NCBI GenBank assembly: GCA_015075445.1
Contig: JABTUJ010000038.1
Location: forward strand, 1 to 64,000
Direction: 5' to 3'
DNA from: Verrucomicrobiales bacterium
GTDB lineage: Bacteria > Verrucomicrobiota > Verrucomicrobiia > Limisphaerales > J093
DNA: 64,000 bases
Shown piece after piece: positions 38,224 to 46,062 of the stretch. Within the stretch, counting starts at the first letter, position 1. Each line of letters begins with the position of its first letter. The notes under the pieces are model-generated. The model was not told where the DNA came from. It saw nothing but the letters and a program-made list of their open reading frames with translations, and did no database searches. A program made the position numbers and the translations under genes.

Positions 38224-39480
38224 TTACGGCTTCCTGGCCAGCCACCATTCCACCAGCGCACCCACGGCTTCGTCGGTCGCCGGGAAGGCATCCAATCCCT
38301 GGTTGGCGCACACCAACACCGCGAAGTCCCGCGCCGGGGCCAGCCAGGCGTTCGCGTAGAACATCGTGTTGCAGCCGCAGTGGTTCAGCACCGTCCCGCC
38401 CCCCCACGATCGTTCGACCGCGCGCCAACCCAGGGCGTAGTCGCCGCCCAACGACGGGTCGACCAACGTGCGGTACGTCGCCGGCTGTAACAGTCCGGGT
38501 TCACCGCGCAACCCACGCAGATGGTCGGCCACAAAACGCGCCCAGTCCTCGAGCGGGGCGTGCACCGTCCCCGCCGGGCCGAGCACCGGGGGATTGTCCA
38601 CCGCCGGACCGTTGTTCCGAACCGGCTCGCCGCCCGAGGCATGTCCCCAAGGCTGGTCGATCTCACCGGGAGTCCCCAGCCCGCCAAAACCCGCGCGCGT
38701 CATGCCCAGCGGCGCGAAGATCTCCGTCCGCATCCCCTCCTCCCAGGACACCCCGCTGATCCGCTCCACCATCGCCCCGGCCACCACGTAACCGAGATTC
38801 GAGTAGGCATAGGCGCTCCCGGGCGGGTCCTTCGGCTTCGCTGCCAACGCCTGTCGCACGGCCTCAAGCCGCTGTTCCCGCACCGTGCCGTTCCGGGCCA
38901 GCCGCGCCCAGTTGAGATTCGCCTCCACCCCCGCCCGATGCGCCAGCAGATGCCGGAGGGTGACCCCCCGGTAGTCGGCGTGGAAATCCGAGGCGAGTTC
39001 GGGGAACACCTCGGCCGGGGTTGTCTCCCACGTGAGCTTCCCGCGCTCGACCCACTTCCCGACCAGCGTAGCCGTCATGGCCTTGGTGTCCGAGCCCAGG
39101 TGCCACAGGTCGTTCGTGCTCACCGCCACTTCCGTCCCGCGTTTGCGGACCCCCACCGCCCCGATGGCTTCCAGGCCGCGGCTCGTGACCACCGCCGCCG
39201 CGAGGGCGGGAAGATCGTGCTGGCGCAACAACGGCTCAAGCAGGCCGGCGACGGTCGGAGCCGGGGCTGCCGCTGGCTCCACCGCCGCCGTTTCCGGGGA
39301 CTGCGCCGGGGCGAGCCAGGAAACGAGTACGCCGGCACACAGAATCGCCCAGCACTTCCCATGAACCGGTGGTGCGGGCTTCCAGCCTGCACCTTCTGCG
39401 GTCCATGGCCCCTGAGCAGGTCCGGCAGGAACAGGCCGCTTCCCATGAACCGGTGGTGCGGGCGTCCCGCCTGCACTCAC
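38224..39480 (-). CDS. Beta-lactamase-family serine hydrolase
   Basis: A class C beta-lactamase/DD-peptidase-fold hydrolase. The serine motif is LGSDTKAM (SxxK), the second motif YSNLGYV (YxN) and the third NHCGCN (HxG), all intact. An export segment WAILCAGVLVSWLAPAQS precedes a Pro/Ala linker, so the enzyme acts in the periplasm or outside. The start is uncertain: the frame immediately upstream consists of two copies of repeat family D, no in-frame ATG lies between the repeats and the signal segment, and a GTG at 39480 falls inside a repeat. The repeat ATG is in the wrong frame. The natural 5' end may have been altered by repeat insertion. Substrate unknown (esterase or peptidase). Confidence 0.8.
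   Translation of the reverse strand: MSAGGTPAPPVHGKRPVPAGPAQGPWTAEGAGWKPAPPVHGKCWAILCAGVLVSWLAPAQSPETAAVEPAAAPAPTVAGLLEPLLRQHDLPALAAAVVTSRGLEAIGAVGVRKRGTEVAVSTNDLWHLGSDTKAMTATLVGKWVERGKLTWETTPAEVFPELASDFHADYRGVTLRHLLAHRAGVEANLNWARLARNGTVREQRLEAVRQALAAKPKDPPGSAYAYSNLGYVVAGAMVERISGVSWEEGMRTEIFAPLGMTRAGFGGLGTPGEIDQPWGHASGGEPVRNNGPAVDNPPVLGPAGTVHAPLEDWARFVADHLRGLRGEPGLLQPATYRTLVDPSLGGDYALGWRAVERSWGGGTVLNHCGCNTMFYANAWLAPARDFAVLVCANQGLDAFPATDEAVGALVEWWLARKP
39354..39393 (-). repeat. Dispersed repeat family D, copy 1
   Basis: cccatgaaccggtggtgcgg followed by gcttccagcctgcacc. The inner part can form a stem (gtgcgggct/agcctgcac). It sits exactly at the 5' end of the serine hydrolase coding region. 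Other copies are at 39439-39478 and 44203-44238. Confidence 0.8.
39439..39478 (-). repeat. Dispersed repeat family D, copy 2
   Basis: cccatgaaccggtggtgcgg followed by gcgtcccgcctgcact; the stem gtgcgggcg/cgcctgcac closes on a tcc loop. In direct orientation 85 bases from copy 1; the spacer ends with a gtccatggcccctgagcagg segment. Confidence 0.8.
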
Positions 39481-39557
39481 ACGGTTCCTGGGCCCTGGCC
39501 ACGGACCATCCCCACCGGGCCGGGCACCCCGGCCTGCCGGCTGTCGTTCGGACGCCC

Positions 39558-40913
39558 TCACGCCATCCACTTCGACCGCTGGACGCGCGTCCGGAGGCGC
39601 TGGTTGGCCTCGCGATCGTCGAGGAAGCGCTCGGCTTCGGGATCCCAGGTGACCTTGCGCTTGACCCGCGTGGCGATGTCGCTGAGGTGGCACAAGATGT
39701 CGGCCTGGACGGCATCCTCGATCGGGCAGATCGCAGGCTCGCGGCTCTTGGTGGAGTCGAGGAAATTGCGGACGTGGTTCGCGCTGCGCGGGAGCCGCAC
39801 GTCCTGGTCGCCGAACTTCTCCTCAATGAGTTTCTCGGGCGAGGTGCGGATCTGGGTGCGATCCACCAGCACCCAGCCGTCGGTCCCCTCGAACGCCGTG
39901 CCGTGGTCCACCAGGGGTCCGTACTTCTTGGTCCAGTCCTCGAAGCTGTTCAGGGCGATCGGCTCGGCGCCGTTGCGGGTGCCGCGGTAGTGCATCGTGA
40001 CCCGGTTGGCGAACTCGAAGCGAACGTTCCACGCCACCGACGTGTTGCAGGCGCCCTGGAGCGGGAACACTCCCGGTCCCTCGATGGTCAGCGGACCGTC
40101 CATCATCTCCGGGTGACCCCAGTAGGCGATGTCCAGCGGGTGCACCCCCCAGCCCGCGATGAAGCCCAGCGCGTAGTCGTAGTTGAACCACCAGGTCTTC
40201 CAGGCGCCGTCTTCGTCGTAGGCCTTGCCGAGCGTGTAGGGTGCTTCCGGCGCGGGACCCAGCCAGAAGTCGTAGGCCAGGTCTGCAGGGGCCGCGATGG
40301 GGGCCGTCGAGCCGCCGGGCATGCTGGCCGCGGCCCAGACATCGATGTTCCGGAGCTTGCCCAGACGACCGTTGCGCACCAGCTCACACGCCTGGCGGAA
40401 CTGCTGGCTCGAACGTTGCTGCGTGCCGAACTGGAAGATCCGCTGGCGGTTCTGGCACGCCCGACGCAACTGCTTGTCTTCCTGCACGGACAACCCCATG
40501 GGCTTCTCCAGGTACATGTCCTTGCCCGCGCGCGCCGCGGCAACCGCCACCGGCACGTGCCAGTGGTCGGGCGTGGCGATGAGCACCGCGTCGATGTCCG
40601 GGCGGGCGAGCAAGTCGCGGTAATCAGCGTGGGTTTGGACTGCCTCGTCCTTGTACGCCCCGTTCACCTGCCTGACGGCCGCCTCGAGGTTGCGCTTCGA
40701 CACGTCGCATACGGCCAGCACCCGACAATCCCGCTGTGCCAGGAAATTGCCCATGACCCCGCGCCCCTGGGGACCAACCCCGATGCAACCGACGTGCAGG
40801 CGTTTGCTCGGGGCCTCCTGGCCGAACACCGAGCTCGGCAGGATGACCGGGGTCACCAAAGCCATGGCCGTGGTGGTGTGGAGAAACTGGCGACGCGACA
40901 GGATGGGTTTCAT
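39558..40913 (-). CDS. Gfo/Idh/MocA-family oxidoreductase, Tat-exported
   Basis: A 451-residue NAD(P)-dependent sugar dehydrogenase-like protein. The ATG at 40913 gives MKPILSRRQFLHTTTAMALV, a twin-arginine (SRRQFL) signal, so it should be exported folded with its cofactor. The Rossmann motif is GCIGVGPQGRG, the family catalytic region YLEKPMGLS carries the EKP, and WWFNYDYALGFIAGWGVHPLD has the conserved downstream His. Such Tat-exported oxidoreductases are a hallmark of Verrucomicrobiota and Planctomycetes and are thought to act on exported sugars or glycosides; the actual substrate is unknown. It is divergent from the secreted thrombospondin-3 protein gene and followed after 77 bases by the serine hydrolase. 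Confidence 0.9.
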   Translation of the reverse strand: MKPILSRRQFLHTTTAMALVTPVILPSSVFGQEAPSKRLHVGCIGVGPQGRGVMGNFLAQRDCRVLAVCDVSKRNLEAAVRQVNGAYKDEAVQTHADYRDLLARPDIDAVLIATPDHWHVPVAVAAARAGKDMYLEKPMGLSVQEDKQLRRACQNRQRIFQFGTQQRSSQQFRQACELVRNGRLGKLRNIDVWAAASMPGGSTAPIAAPADLAYDFWLGPAPEAPYTLGKAYDEDGAWKTWWFNYDYALGFIAGWGVHPLDIAYWGHPEMMDGPLTIEGPGVFPLQGACNTSVAWNVRFEFANRVTMHYRGTRNGAEPIALNSFEDWTKKYGPLVDHGTAFEGTDGWVLVDRTQIRTSPEKLIEEKFGDQDVRLPRSANHVRNFLDSTKSREPAICPIEDAVQADILCHLSDIATRVKRKVTWDPEAERFLDDREANQRLRTRVQRSKWMA

Positions 40914-41133
40914 GGGACGGAGACAGGCGACAGCAGGTTCGCGGTTCATTTCAGCAATGCAACGCTCCGGAGTGACCGGGGTGGTGGGGCGGATGCTGCG
41001 GCCGGACGCGAACGATGCCAACTGCAAAATGCCAGCAGCCAACGCCATCGTCATCGCGCGGCATCCTATTGGCGATCGCCCACCGACTTCAACCACGCAC
41101 CCCCACCCCCACGCGTTCCCTGCACCTCACGCT

Positions 41134-41222
41134 CGCCCTTCGCCCTTCCCCCTTCGCCCTTCCCCCTTCGCCCTTCGCCCTTCGCCCTTCGCCCTTTCCC
41201 CTTCGCCCTTCGCCCTTCGCCT
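41134..41222. repeat. Heptanucleotide tandem array (cgccctt)
   Basis: About thirteen units of cgccctt with ccccctt and tcccctt variants over 89 bases, in the 390-base divergent intergenic region 40914-41303. It lies about 220 bases upstream of the oxidoreductase start and 80 bases upstream of the gene at 41304. No other feature is recognised in that region. Pyrimidine-rich strand asymmetry is strong. Confidence 0.88.
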
Positions 41223-41303
41223 CGATTGGGCTGGACAAGCAGGCGGGCGAGGCGTCGAATCCCGCTCGATCCAGCAGTAACCTCCCACCCAATCAACGTG
41301 AGC

Positions 41304-43253
41304 ATGAAGACAATACCTATCCTCGCGGTGGTGGCCAGCGCTTGTCTGGGCAGCGCGCTGGCACAGACGCCGCTCTACACCGAAGAGCCGGTCGACCTGG
41401 TCAACGACTACCTCTCCCTCGGCGAGTGGAACAGTGCCGGGAACGCCGAGGGCTGGGGGCGAAACACCGGGGCCATCGCACCCTTTGTCGTCGCCAACGG
41501 AACGCTCGAGGTGGCCACCACCGGCGGCGATCCCTGGTTCTTCCGGTCCGGCTTCGCAAATGCCCTTGGGATCACCCCCGAGTTGACCGTGGTCGAAGTC
41601 CGCCTCCGCATGCTGGCCGGGTCCGGCGCCGGCTGGGAGATGTTCTGGGGCAGCACCGCAGCCGGCCAGGGCGGCTTCTCCGGCGGCCGGCGCATCGACG
41701 TCCCCCTGAGCGTGACGCCCGACGACCTGTTCCATGTACTCCACTTCGACTTCACCGGCGTCTTTCCCGACGGGATTGCCCTCAACGATTTCCGGATCGA
41801 TCCCGGCCAGGGCGCCGGCAACCGCTTTCAGGTCGATTACGTGCGGGTCGGCCGCGTGATGCCCGACACAGACGGCGATGGACTACCCGACGTCGCCGAG
41901 ACAGGCACTGGCGTCTTCGTCAACCGGCGGGATACGGGTACCGACCCCGCGAAGGCCGACACCGACGGCGACAGTGTCCCGGACGGCCTGGAAGTCGAGT
42001 TGGGCACCGATCCGAACGACCCGGCCGACTTCCCGGTGCCGTCAATCGACCGCTATGACGTGAACCCGGCAACCTACGTGGTCAATATCGACATCAAGCC
42101 CAACACCCCGACCGTCACCCCGCTGCCGACCACCGGTCCGGTCAAGAGCTTCGCGATCCAGCCCGCCCTCCCGTCGGGCCTGTCCCTCAATCCCACCACG
42201 GGAGTGATCGCCGGCACCCCGACCGCGGTGCGGGCCGCCACCGACTACACGGTGACCGCCACATTCCAGAACGACGCCACGGCGCAGATCGTGCTGAATC
42301 TCGAGGTCCGCAACCCCTACATCGCGTTCGATCCCGCCTTCGCCAGCCGCATCCTCAAGGTGAACCTGGATCTCGGCGGCGGGTTCGCTCCCGACCAGTT
42401 CGGTGTCGCCCCCACCACCTTCAGCATCAGCCCCGCGCTCCCGGAAGGGCTGATCTTCGACGAGCCGACGGGCATCATCTGGGGCACGCCGTTGTCCTAC
42501 AGCCCGCCCAACACCTACACGGTGACGGCCCAATACACCGGCTATCCCAACTCGACAGCCGACGTCACCCTGTCCGTTCTCGAAGACCCCCTGGTGACCA
42601 TCGACCCTGAACAAACCCTGCTCAGCTACCTGTCGTGGGGCGAGTTCGACGACCCGGCCGACCTGGAAGGCTGGTTCCGCAACGGCATCGACGTGTTCAC
42701 CGAGATCGTCGACGGCGCGCTGGTGGTCCGTAACATCGGCGGCGACCCCTTCTTCGGCAAGAACGGCACCCTCGCCACCGACTTCCGGATTCTCGAGATC
42801 CGGGCCAAGATCGTCGAGGGCGTCGAGACCGGCTTCCGTACCTACTGGTCCGAGAACGCCCCCAACCGCGGCTACAGCGAGGCCACCGCCTACTCGTTCA
42901 ACGCCGTAGCCGATGGCGAGTATCACGTGTACCAAGTGGACTACCACCGGGCCACCCAAGGCTCCTTCAATGGCCTGCGCCTCGACCCGGGCAACGGCGC
43001 CGGGAACGTCATGCACGTCGATTACTGGCGGTTCGGCAGCTTCGACCCCTCGCTCGTTGTCACCCGGCAGACCGACGGGTCGCTGCGCCTCCGCTGGCCC
43101 TCAGCGGCGACGGGCTACGCCCTGCAGTCCAGCTTGACCGTCACCACCGGGTGGGCCAGCGACGGCAGCCCCGTAACCACCGAGGGAGATCAGCGCGTCG
43201 TCACGGTCCAGCCCACCGGGGCCGCCAAGTTCTTCCGCCTCGCGAAACCGTAA
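41304..43253 (+). CDS. Secreted thrombospondin-3/Ig-like repeat protein
   Basis: A 649-residue protein starting MKTIPILAVVASACLGSALA, a clear signal peptide; the open frame runs far upstream to 39369 only because stops are rare. Two homologous modules of about 170 residues (SLGEWNSAGNAEGW... and LSWGEFDDPADLEGWFRNG..., each with GGDPWFF/GGDPFFG and L-x-L-D/RIDPG-GAGN) flank a middle part. The middle has thrombospondin type 3 calcium loops (DTDGDGLPD, DTDGDSVPDGLEVELGTD) and two He_PIG-type Ig domains (LPSGLSLNPTTGVIAGTP, LPEGLIFDEPTGIIWGTP). The C-terminus is the shared module ending AKFFRLAKP. It is likely a polysaccharide-binding surface protein; function unproven. Confidence 0.75.
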   Translation: MKTIPILAVVASACLGSALAQTPLYTEEPVDLVNDYLSLGEWNSAGNAEGWGRNTGAIAPFVVANGTLEVATTGGDPWFFRSGFANALGITPELTVVEVRLRMLAGSGAGWEMFWGSTAAGQGGFSGGRRIDVPLSVTPDDLFHVLHFDFTGVFPDGIALNDFRIDPGQGAGNRFQVDYVRVGRVMPDTDGDGLPDVAETGTGVFVNRRDTGTDPAKADTDGDSVPDGLEVELGTDPNDPADFPVPSIDRYDVNPATYVVNIDIKPNTPTVTPLPTTGPVKSFAIQPALPSGLSLNPTTGVIAGTPTAVRAATDYTVTATFQNDATAQIVLNLEVRNPYIAFDPAFASRILKVNLDLGGGFAPDQFGVAPTTFSISPALPEGLIFDEPTGIIWGTPLSYSPPNTYTVTAQYTGYPNSTADVTLSVLEDPLVTIDPEQTLLSYLSWGEFDDPADLEGWFRNGIDVFTEIVDGALVVRNIGGDPFFGKNGTLATDFRILEIRAKIVEGVETGFRTYWSENAPNRGYSEATAYSFNAVADGEYHVYQVDYHRATQGSFNGLRLDPGNGAGNVMHVDYWRFGSFDPSLVVTRQTDGSLRLRWPSAATGYALQSSLTVTTGWASDGSPVTTEGDQRVVTVQPTGAAKFFRLAKP

Positions 43254-43257
43254 GCCT

Positions 43258-43800
43258 TCAATCCTCAGCGTCGAGCGGCCGGAACTTGAACTTCTGGCCG
43301 CCGACGCTCGCCTCCGCCATCAGTCCCTTCTTGGCCTGCGTGAACACGAGCACGCCCTGCTCGTACTTCGCATTCCGCGAAGCCCCTTCCGCCGCCGCCA
43401 CCGCGCTCAACTGGGCGCTCATCTCAAGCTTGCTCTCCTTGAATCGTTCCAGCGTCGCCGCGTCCTCGAAGAAGATCACCTCGGCAAATTCCTGACCCCC
43501 GACTTGGGCGCCCACGGTCACTTGCGTCAGCGAGGCCGTCCCGATCAGCTTGCCCTGTTCGTAGACCAGGCCGTTGCCGTGGGCGCCGCCCAGCACAAAA
43601 CCCCCTTTGCCCACGTTGGGAAACACGGCGTAACCCGCGGCCTTCTCAAAGGTCGCTCTTAGCCCGCTATCCGCCTTCTGAAAGGCCTTGATCGCCGCGA
43701 CCACATCGGCTTCCAGCTTCTTTCGGTCCGCCGCGTGGGTATCGGCAGCCGCCCAAGACGCCACCAGGATCGTGGCCAGCAGAAATCGCGAAGTTCTCAT
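43258..43800 (-). CDS. Exported SYLF/Ysc84-domain protein
   Basis: A 180-residue protein with signal peptide MRTSRFLLATILVASWAAAD and a SYLF (Ysc84) lipid-binding domain: AAIKAFQKADSGLR, AGYAVFPNVGKGGFVLGGAHG, GLVYEQGKLIGTASLTQVTV, AQVGGQEFAEVIFF and the closing ASVGGQKFKF. The length fits bacterial members. Known SYLF domains bind phosphoinositides; in bacteria the role is not clear and an envelope function is likely. Its stop lies five bases from that of the convergent gene. The ATG at 43800 follows a possible upstream start at 43809 that would add three residues. Confidence 0.88.
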   Translation of the reverse strand: MRTSRFLLATILVASWAAADTHAADRKKLEADVVAAIKAFQKADSGLRATFEKAAGYAVFPNVGKGGFVLGGAHGNGLVYEQGKLIGTASLTQVTVGAQVGGQEFAEVIFFEDAATLERFKESKLEMSAQLSAVAAAEGASRNAKYEQGVLVFTQAKKGLMAEASVGGQKFKFRPLDAED

Positions 43801-43886
43801 CGTCAGCATCTCATGGGTTGTACGAACTCCCACGAACATGAACCGGAACCGGCGGAAGGCAACCCGCACCCGTCCGCTCCGTCCTT

Positions 43887-43983
43887 ACGAAAAGCGCCGC
43901 TGGAAGTCGGCGCACTCAACGCGTTGCGCCGGCAGACGCTCACCAGAAGGTCGCGAAGCGTATGGGTCCCGCCAAAGCGCCGC
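43887..43983 (-). repeat. Family B repeat, copy 3 (inverted)
   Basis: acgaaaagcgccgctggaag starts a minus-strand copy of the repeat at 22311-22418. The complement of its second half (gtcgcgaagcgt, ccaaagcgccgc) matches the other end with several changes. It lies between the SYLF gene and the beta-propeller gene; nothing else is recognised in 43801-44182. Confidence 0.72.
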
Positions 43984-44182
43984 CCAGCACCCCACCGCCG
44001 TCCGACGCTTTTTCTCGCCCCGAGCCATCGCCGTGATGATCTGGTCCCGTGCCTGACGGAGCCTTCACCTCCTGGCCGCGGCGGGCGGTGATGCCCCGTG
44101 CCGATGATCCATACTGCCCTGCCGGCAGTGCCCCCCGGCCCGGCCAGCAACGCGAGCTCCCTGGCACCCCCGGGTGGTCCCT

Positions 44183-45235
44183 ATGCAATCCCCACGTCTC
44201 CGATCCATGAACCTGTGGTGCGGGCGTCCCGCCTGCACGTCCGTAGTGGCCGCTCGCCAAGCGTCGCCGCAGCGGCCAAGCCGTCCTCCTCAGCACCGCC
44301 AGACTCTGCTCGGGCTGCGCCTGCTTCTTGCCAGCTTGCTGGGAATAGCCGCACCCGGCCTGCCGACCGCCCATGCCGCCGATGCCGCACCTTCCACGCC
44401 CACTCGCTCAGGCCATCGGTTCGCGTGTACCGATTACACCCAGGGCAAGGTCTTCATTGTCTCGGCAGAAGGGAAGGTCGAATGGGAATACGACGCCCCG
44501 AGCTGCAACGACCTGTGGGTGCTGCCCAGCGGGAACCTGCTGTTCAACACCGGCCATGGCGTCCGCGAAGTCACCCGCGACAAGCGCGTGGTCTTCGACT
44601 ACCAATCCTCGAGCGAGATCTATGCCTGCCAGCGCCTGCCAGACGGCAACACCTTCGTCGGCGAATGCAACGCCGGCCGACTCCTCCACGTGGATCCCTC
44701 GGCCCGCATCGTCAAGGAGATCCGCCTTCTGCCAGCGGGCAAGGATGGCGGACACGCTTACATGCGCAACGCTCGCTGGCTCGCCAACGGCCATTACCTC
44801 GTCTGCCATTATGGCGACCACGTCGTGCGGGAATACGACCCGGCCGGCCAAACCGTCCGCGATATCCCGGCGCGGGGCGGCCCGCACAGCGCCATCCGGC
44901 TGCCCAGCGGCCATACCCTCGTCGCGTGCGGCGATGGTCCCGGCGGCTCGCGGGTGTTCGAGGTGGACGCCGCGGGAACGCCCGTCTGGGAGGTCGCCCG
45001 CGACGAACTTCCCGGGATCTCGCTCAAGTTCATGGCCGGACTCCACCGTCTGTCCAACGGCCATACGGTGATGTCGAACTGGCTTGGCCACGGGCAGCTT
45101 GGCAAGGCGCCGCACCTCATCGAGGTGACCCCAGCCAAGGAGGTGGTGTGGACCTTCGCCGACCACCAGACCATGCGCACGATCTCAAGCGTCCAGGTGC
45201 TGGATGACACGCCTCTCGGCCCCCCGCTGCACTGA
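44183..45235 (+). CDS. Exported beta-propeller protein
   Basis: About 350 residues. A hydrophobic export segment (LLGLRLLLASLLGIAAPG) precedes repeated blades with the pattern W-x-L-P/A-(S/N)-G-N/H-x-L/T, for example LWVLPSGNLLFNTGHGV, ACQRLPDGNTFVGE, ARWLANGHYLVCHY, AIRLPSGHTLVACG and LHRLSNGHTVMSN. This fits a PQQ-like or arylsulfotransferase-like six-bladed propeller; no catalytic His of ASST can be assigned. The start is uncertain: GTG at 44174, ATG at 44183, ATG at 44207 inside repeat D, or a GTG near 44247. Whichever is used, the repeat may supply the leader residues NLWCGRPACTS. Confidence 0.68.
   Translation: MQSPRLRSMNLWCGRPACTSVVAARQASPQRPSRPPQHRQTLLGLRLLLASLLGIAAPGLPTAHAADAAPSTPTRSGHRFACTDYTQGKVFIVSAEGKVEWEYDAPSCNDLWVLPSGNLLFNTGHGVREVTRDKRVVFDYQSSSEIYACQRLPDGNTFVGECNAGRLLHVDPSARIVKEIRLLPAGKDGGHAYMRNARWLANGHYLVCHYGDHVVREYDPAGQTVRDIPARGGPHSAIRLPSGHTLVACGDGPGGSRVFEVDAAGTPVWEVARDELPGISLKFMAGLHRLSNGHTVMSNWLGHGQLGKAPHLIEVTPAKEVVWTFADHQTMRTISSVQVLDDTPLGPPLH
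44203..44238 (+). repeat. Dispersed repeat family D, copy 3
   Basis: ccatgaacctgtggtgcggg followed by cgtcccgcctgcac, one base different from copy 2 across the core. Again it sits at the 5' end of a gene for an exported protein, and its ATG is in frame with that gene. Confidence 0.8.
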
Positions 45236-45289
45236 AGCCCAGCCCCGCTCTTCCCCCGACGCAGATACACGGCCCGGAATGGCCAGAGC

Positions 45290-46053
45290 ATGATCGAGGT
45301 TCACGGACTGACCAAACGCTACGGCCGCCTCGTCGCCGTCGACGAGCTGTCCTTCACCGTGCGGCCCGGCGAGGTGATGGGCCTCGTGGGCCCGAACGGA
45401 GCGGGCAAGACCACCACCCTGCGGTGTGTGGCGGGCATCCTCCCCCTCACCCGTGGCGAGGTCCGGCTCGGCGGGCAAGACCTGACGGCCGAGCCGCTGG
45501 CCGCGAAACAGGAACTCGCGTACATCCCCGACGAACCTCGCTTGTTCGACTACCTCAGCGTGCGACAGCACCTCAGCTTCACCGCCCGGCTGTATCACGT
45601 GCCCGATGCCGCCCCGAAGGCCCAGGCGTTGCTCGCCGAGTTCGAGTTGCTCGAGAAGGCCCGCCAGCTTCCCGGCCAGCTCTCCCGTGGCATGAAACAG
45701 AAGCTCGCCATCGCGTGTGGGCTCCTCCACCAGCCCAAGGTCATCCTGTTCGACGAGCCGCTCACCGGCCTTGACCCCCATGGCATCCGGCGCATGAAGG
45801 ACACCATCCTGCGCCTCGCCCGCGAGGGCGCCGCCATCGTCATCAGCTCGCACCTCCTGCACCTGGTCGAGGAAATCTGCTCTCACCTGCTCATCCTCAA
45901 GCAGGGGCGCATGGTGACTCACGGCACGCTCGCGGAAGTGCGCCGGCGGTTCACCGAGACCTCCCGAAGCCAGCCTCGAAGGTGTTCTTCCGCACACCGG
46001 ACGCACCACCCGGCCCCGCTCCCGACCCGACGGTCAGCTCCAAGCCGGATTGA
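45290..46053 (+). CDS. ABC exporter ATP-binding protein, possible frameshift near its end
   Basis: Walker A is GPNGAGKTTT, the signature LSRGMKQK, Walker B VILFDEPLTGLDP, and the switch His is in VISSHLLHLVEE; the domain of about 220 residues is complete. The uninterrupted frame continues to 46555 as an improbable Pro/Ser/Arg-rich tail lying wholly over the permease gene. In the next frame the sequence KPASKVFFRTPDAPPG... ends at 46053, ten bases before the permease ATG, and VFFR is a common C-terminal sequence in this class. A one-base shift near 45955-45962 is therefore likely. It works with the following permease as an inner-membrane exporter of the ABC-2 type; the substrate is unknown. 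Confidence 0.78.
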
Positions 46054-46062
46054 TCCGCCCCC

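Noticed and set aside
39369..41303. Plus-strand open frame leading into the thrombospondin-3 protein
   Set aside because: It is antisense to the oxidoreductase and crosses the heptamer array; the protein's signal peptide begins at 41304.
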